DNA of 64,000 bases from Dipylidium caninum (Eukaryota > Platyhelminthes > Cestoda > Cyclophyllidea > Dipylidiidae): assembly GCA_017562135.1 (NCBI GenBank), contig QEYB01001036.1, forward strand, positions 60,932 to 124,931, written 5' to 3'. Numbering within the stretch: position 1 is the stretch's first letter; each line of letters begins with the position of its first letter. The notes beneath the pieces were generated by a model. That model saw only the letters and a list, made by a program, of their open reading frames with translations, was not told the origin of the DNA and searched no databases. Below are positions 59,276 to 64,000 of the stretch, in pieces. A program made the translations under genes and the position numbers.

Positions 59276-60130
59276 AACGGAGTTTCAATCGAGATGACGT
59301 CAATTGAGAATGAAACTCATCAACCGATATCCAGTCAGAATTGACCAGTGATCTCGTGAGGACCAGACTGTTGACAGCTGACGATTGTCTTAACTTTCTG
59401 TATAATCAAGTGCCGCTCCCTGTACAGCCTGAGCTGCGACGTTTTGGTCCATTTAAGGCTTTATCACGCGTCCTCCGTCAGTTCAGTTAAGTGGGCGCTT
59501 AAAGTGGCACTTATCAATTCGCGGATATGCCAGCTGAATGGGAGTCGCTGTCTGTGCAGCCTCTACTTCACTTTCACTGCCTCGACGCATCAGTGGCCAT
59601 TTTTCTCTGCATTAAGACATGTCGGAAAGCATGCTTCATGGAGGACCACAACCGGGAAGGAAATTGGTGACCGACTTTCAGTGCCAAAGAGACGTGATGT
59701 AGGATACTCATCAGTTAGTGTTGGGTGGTCAAGCTTCCCCCCCTCTGGCGAAGAGAAGCTGAAGTGTTAGTCTGCCAAGTGCTTACATCACGGCATGTGC
59801 CACCCTCCTTCCTTCACTTCAATTTTTTAAATGGTATCGCATCAGCCCCGCCCCCACGTCGTCAGGAATCCGTCATGCCTCACACGAGTGAGTCGCACTA
59901 CATTAGTAGAACAATAGTGTCACAGTCCGTTCTCTCTGCACAGCGTCGTTATCGTGCAGGTTTGCTTCACCAGAGTCAGACAGCCCACTTCGCGTGGAGA
60001 GAGAGTGCAATCAATGGTCGCTCTCCCTTCTATGAGTCGGACGTGAAATAGCGGTTGCGGTGAGATGTGGAGTATTTTTGACACCAACTCCTGGCCTCCG
60101 ACTGCCTCTCTGCAACCACTCAAACCGTGA
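59276..60130 (+). pseudogene. Coding-like block with ELQSK and SVLSAQ exons, 59-60 kb copy
   Basis: It aligns with 44190-45400. The first exon-like part is broken (stops before QPELRRFGPFKAL) but keeps the TTAAGTGGGC end at 59491. The third part is open: QSVLSAQRRYRAGLLHQSQT, then WRESAINGRSPFYESDVK. A TAG interrupts it just before the conserved GTGAGA (60060). It is about 350 bases shorter than the 44 kb block because of missing inner segments. The protein is unrecognised. Confidence 0.4.
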
Positions 60131-63100
60131 GCAAAGGAATTTCGGGGTAGAAGTGTTCGTTTGTTAAAGCCGATAGTTGCTCCAATTTAGAATTTAGTTG
60201 ATAGTCCGTGTTTTTCATCGTTTTGTCTGAGACGGCGATTGCTCTCTGTGGATGTGCGTACGTACCGTCGGTGACGAACTATGACAATGAACTGGAATTG
60301 TCGGCGTTTAAGGGGTCGCTGGTATTCGATGGATGGTGGTGAGAGGTCGGACGCCCAATAGCCCAATAGAAAGCCACCTTCAGAATGACAAGCACAAGCG
60401 CGTGACTTGGGTTAGAGTGCGGTTCGAAGTTGGGGAAGAGCGAGGGTAGTTAATTGGGGAGTGAAAAACTCCTTCGTTTTGTTTTTCCGATTTGATATTT
60501 TTTCTCGAGTTTGAAGACGCTGACGAGGAGCCTTTGAACACACGCAAATTTGATCGTATTCCGCTTAGTCTACGTCCTTACGGCACTAATCCCGATACTA
60601 CGTCACCCTCACGCTATCCTGCGTGACGAATCTGGTTGAGGTGACGGCCATTCATTCATTGAATAGAGAGCGCGCAGGAACTTCCTTCACACTCTCTGAC
60701 GGACTGGGCACTCGACAGGCACCCGTAAGGGCTCGCAGTGTGGTTATCTCAAACATTTGCATAATGGCGATGAAGCTAATACAAGGAAAATTCGTGTTGC
60801 AGTTCAGTGACTGCTGCACACATCCACATAGAGACATGGCAGCCCCCGACAAATGGATGGGAAGCGCGTACGATCTAATGCTTGCTGAATTGGAACAAAT
60901 TTCACATATGAAAACGACCACTTCTGTCCAGGCATTCCTCTGTCCCACGATGTAGACATTGATTACCGCAACTCGTCTTTATCGTTCTTCGATCAACTCT
61001 GAGGCAACGTACAGCTCAATACCTCGCCTCTGCAGCCAAGTACGACGACAGAGGAGGAGGAAATTGGCCACGATAACTGAGAGCGACTTACGCGATGTAG
61101 TAGTATACCTTGAAATACTTCTTTCAGAATCTTCTGAATACAGCACTTGATGCTTTCTACTCTTGCATGCAAAAAGAGTATGCCTCGCAACTGTTTTTGA
61201 TTTTGCCTCTATGTCGACGGCGCAAATCTTGTCGACTTCACAAGGCGAATTTTGACGCTCTGAAGAAGAGCATCAACATGTAATGTCGTCTCATTGCAAG
61301 GAGACGAGCAGGTGAGACGGTGCATTATGGGAGGAGACGTAGTTTCATGTCTTAACATCTCCCACTTAGGCACACACTCGCGATCCAGCAGTTGCCTTGG
61401 CCAGCTAAAGTGAACCTTCCCATGCGAAGAATTCACCCCCTGTTTCCCCTCCTACTTCGGATTCTCCCCTGCCTTCAAACTCCTGCCCCACATTTTTCCT
61501 CTTTCTCTCTTCACGCTTTTTATCTGTAGCACCAAGTAATACGTAATCACACATTATCAGAAGAAATGTGTTTACGTGGCGTGCATGGGTGCGTAAAAGC
61601 ATTGCGATGAGGTGGTTGCGTGGTTCGAAAACGATGAGGGAGGAAAATAAATTCCATGAAAATGATGGGCCTACGAGTGGACCAGCTGTGCTGGCAAATA
61701 TCTGGGCTCGCAGAATGTAAACTCCCATGATGGCCTGAGGAAGGGTTAGAGTGGAAGGGTCGGCAACGACGTGTTTCAGTGGCCTAAGACTGACTTCGCC
61801 GTGTTTGACGCATCCCACCACGGCCTGTCGTGGCATGAGAGCCTCCTGTCAAAGGGTTCTACCACAGCCATAAGGAGCACATCCAATAACCCGATTTCCC
61901 CCGCTAGAGTTCGCACGTGTGTCTGTGTGCTGTGCTGTGAAGCACTCACGCAGGGTCGTCGCATTATGTTTAATCCTGGTGTTCCTTTTTTTCCGCCAGC
62001 CTGCAGTGTTTCCATGAGGTGCACCACAACAAAAAAGTACTCATCTGTCTGCCTCAATTTTGTCGGGGAGATATTTATCGGTCTATCGCGGGATGAAAAC
62101 GGTAGCTGCACGCCCTGAAGACCATTGCTGCATCACTCTGCGGCAAACAAGATGTGTTGACCCTGCTTGAATGTAGTTAGTAGTTCACATTTTTGTGCTT
62201 GAATCATGATAAGCAACGGGTTCAGCAGAGCTTTGTAAAATGAGAGGAAATGTAAAGACACCCACTTGCAGAAATTGCTTCCTCGGTAAGATGCAGGCAT
62301 CTTACGCATAATTTCTTGCTCTCTCTCACTTATCCATCTCTCCTGTCCTCCGCTCCACTCCTCTCCTCTCCTCTATGCAGCAGCGTGGACGAAAACAGCA
62401 GTCAGAGGCGACTCGGAAACGCTTAGATCGAGAGCCAATTAAATAGAAAGTGAAAGTGAGTGAATGGGGATTGTGATGAAAATGAAACGACTTCTTGCCT
62501 CACTCAGAAGAAAATCCTTCGCAAATCTACCAAGGAAGGTCTTCTTGAAAGTCTATCACATTTATTCGTCAAAAAATAGACCAACTCAGGAAGGTGAGAG
62601 CATGAAGAGCAAGTAATGCGGCTCTTGGTAAGGTCCCCCATTCAGTCATACTCACATGGAGTCTGGCTCCGCAGCTGTCTCCGCAATATCCAGTTCACGC
62701 CAAGTGACACACCACGTTTCGGACATCGTCTAACCTTGGCATCGCTCACACTGATGACAAATTTGCCTTTCTTCAATCGGAGGCCACTTTTTTGTCGCGT
62801 AGTTAAATGCTTCTCAGGCGGTTGTTTCATTTCCATCCGTGAACAGAACATAGAGGAGAGATTTTGCCGACACCCGATGGCGACACAAGAATGACCACAA
62901 GTCTCTCCAGTCGATATCAAAATGGGAACAAACGAGTTAATTTTAATTAAAAAAATGAGAAAATGGACATGCCTAATAGTGTTGTATTGTTTGTAAGTGT
63001 CAAACAATTGCCGCTAAAGTATTTGGTCATGCAACGAATTGCACTAACTCTAAGAGATTAGGAAGTGTGAAAAACGAACTAAAGTTGAAAGAATATGATT

Positions 63101-64000
63101 TGAATTGGATAATTTGAATAGGAAAGAGGAAGGTAACACATGAATCCATGAAAAAGGGAACAAGTAGCAAGAAAGAGATTAACATAAGATTAGAGGAAAA
63201 CAGATAAGAATAAATATGTGGCGAAAAGAGGAAATATTTCAAGCATATGAAGAGACATCGCAATAGCATCAGTAAAATACCTATGGGCGGTTACGTAAAA
63301 ACTACTTGAAGAAAAAGATAACTTGACCAAAATTGGGATAAAGACCCTATCAGGGACCGAATGACGACGAAAACGCAGTCGTTGACTCGCCGATCAATCA
63401 TGTCCACTCACTGTGTTGTAAGTAGGGTGTGAATAACGGATGCTTCTTCGTGTAATCCCGAGCGCAGTTTGCCTGTTTCAGAGGCGGGGTTAACGACTCC
63501 TTTTTGATAGTAAGCAGCGACCAATATTAACGTTGGTGACTTAGCAAACCGTGACTACCATGAAACAACTTTAATTGTGACAGACCTTTTCTTCATGACT
63601 TGATCGGTCAAGTTCTTTTCCTCAGCGGGACTGGCCTCCGCGCAAATGCCCCCACTTTCTCTTTTCCCCACAACTTCCTGTTCTGTCGTTGGGCCGCGGC
63701 TTTGCGAGTGCTTGTGCGTTCTATTGTTGCAATACAGTTTTGTTCCGTCTTAATGTTACTCCGTTTGAAGCAACTCGATTTAGGGGACACACTTTCGTCA
63801 TTTATACTTTCGATACTTCATGATGCATTTCCAATGTTTTACACAATTTGTGCCGAAACACTACGCTACTTATCGCAGCTCTTTCACTTCTTGGCTTTGC
63901 GTTGGCTTTTTACACTCCGTCCTTTCGTCCGCTGAACAGCCACTTCGGGGTAAAATTATCACATGGCAACAATGGCCAACAAATCGCAGTTGAAGATGCA
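60131..64000. other. Unassigned right end
   Basis: Frames of 110-143 codons (60623-60955 plus, 61405-61836 minus, 61771-62118 plus, 62642-63007 minus, 63600-63935 plus) overlap each other and show no motif I can name. The stretch 62900-63350 is A-rich and AT-rich. I find no repeat partner within the window. Confidence 0.35.

Noticed and set aside
1..64000. Transposable element with enzymes, CRISPR array, spliced-leader RNA, rRNA or tRNA gene
   Set aside because: I looked for reverse-transcriptase and transposase signatures, regular short repeats with spacers, and typical RNA-gene boxes on both strands, and saw none. Diverged elements without coding capacity could still be hidden among the dispersed repeats.

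Overview
This window looks like repeat-rich nuclear DNA of an animal. I see no bacterial-style operons, ribosome binding sites or long uninterrupted genes. The one recognisable gene family is a eukaryotic F-box protein, and its 3' exon is preceded by a normal pyrimidine-AG splice acceptor. The overall texture suggests a parasitic flatworm (cestode-like), but that is an impression, not a proof: I found no spliced-leader gene, tRNA or other clade marker.

The left 24 kb is built around an F-box/FBXO4-like gene family with four visible copies. These are a minus-strand fragment at the left edge (1-176), a plus-strand copy with a premature stop (4721-5722), an old decayed plus-strand copy (6810-7776), and a minus-strand copy whose 3' exon is open (18705-19685). 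The second and fourth lie in two arms of a large inverted duplication (1821-5694 and 18712-23970). About 13 kb separates the arms, and the right arm carries an extra 1.4 kb segment. A block of about 3.4 kb (23971-27415) abuts the right arm and recurs in direct orientation at 51197-54581.

The rest of the window is a mosaic of diverged, dispersed paralogous blocks: a five-member unit family (7.8, 35.6, 37.6, 57.4 and 58.3 kb), a 44.2/59.3 kb block, short exon-like pieces that keep a reading frame in several copies, a 72 bp near-identical repeat pair, and a long imperfect hairpin present twice. Several of these pieces end at conserved GT dinucleotides and share amino-acid patterns in the same frame. 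The simplest reading is decayed copies of a few intron-containing genes, moved by segmental duplication rather than by a recognisable transposon. I found no reverse transcriptase, transposase, CRISPR array or RNA gene.

Stretches marked as unassigned were read and gave nothing I can support. All identity statements are eye estimates, and protein-family assignments were made without a database search.
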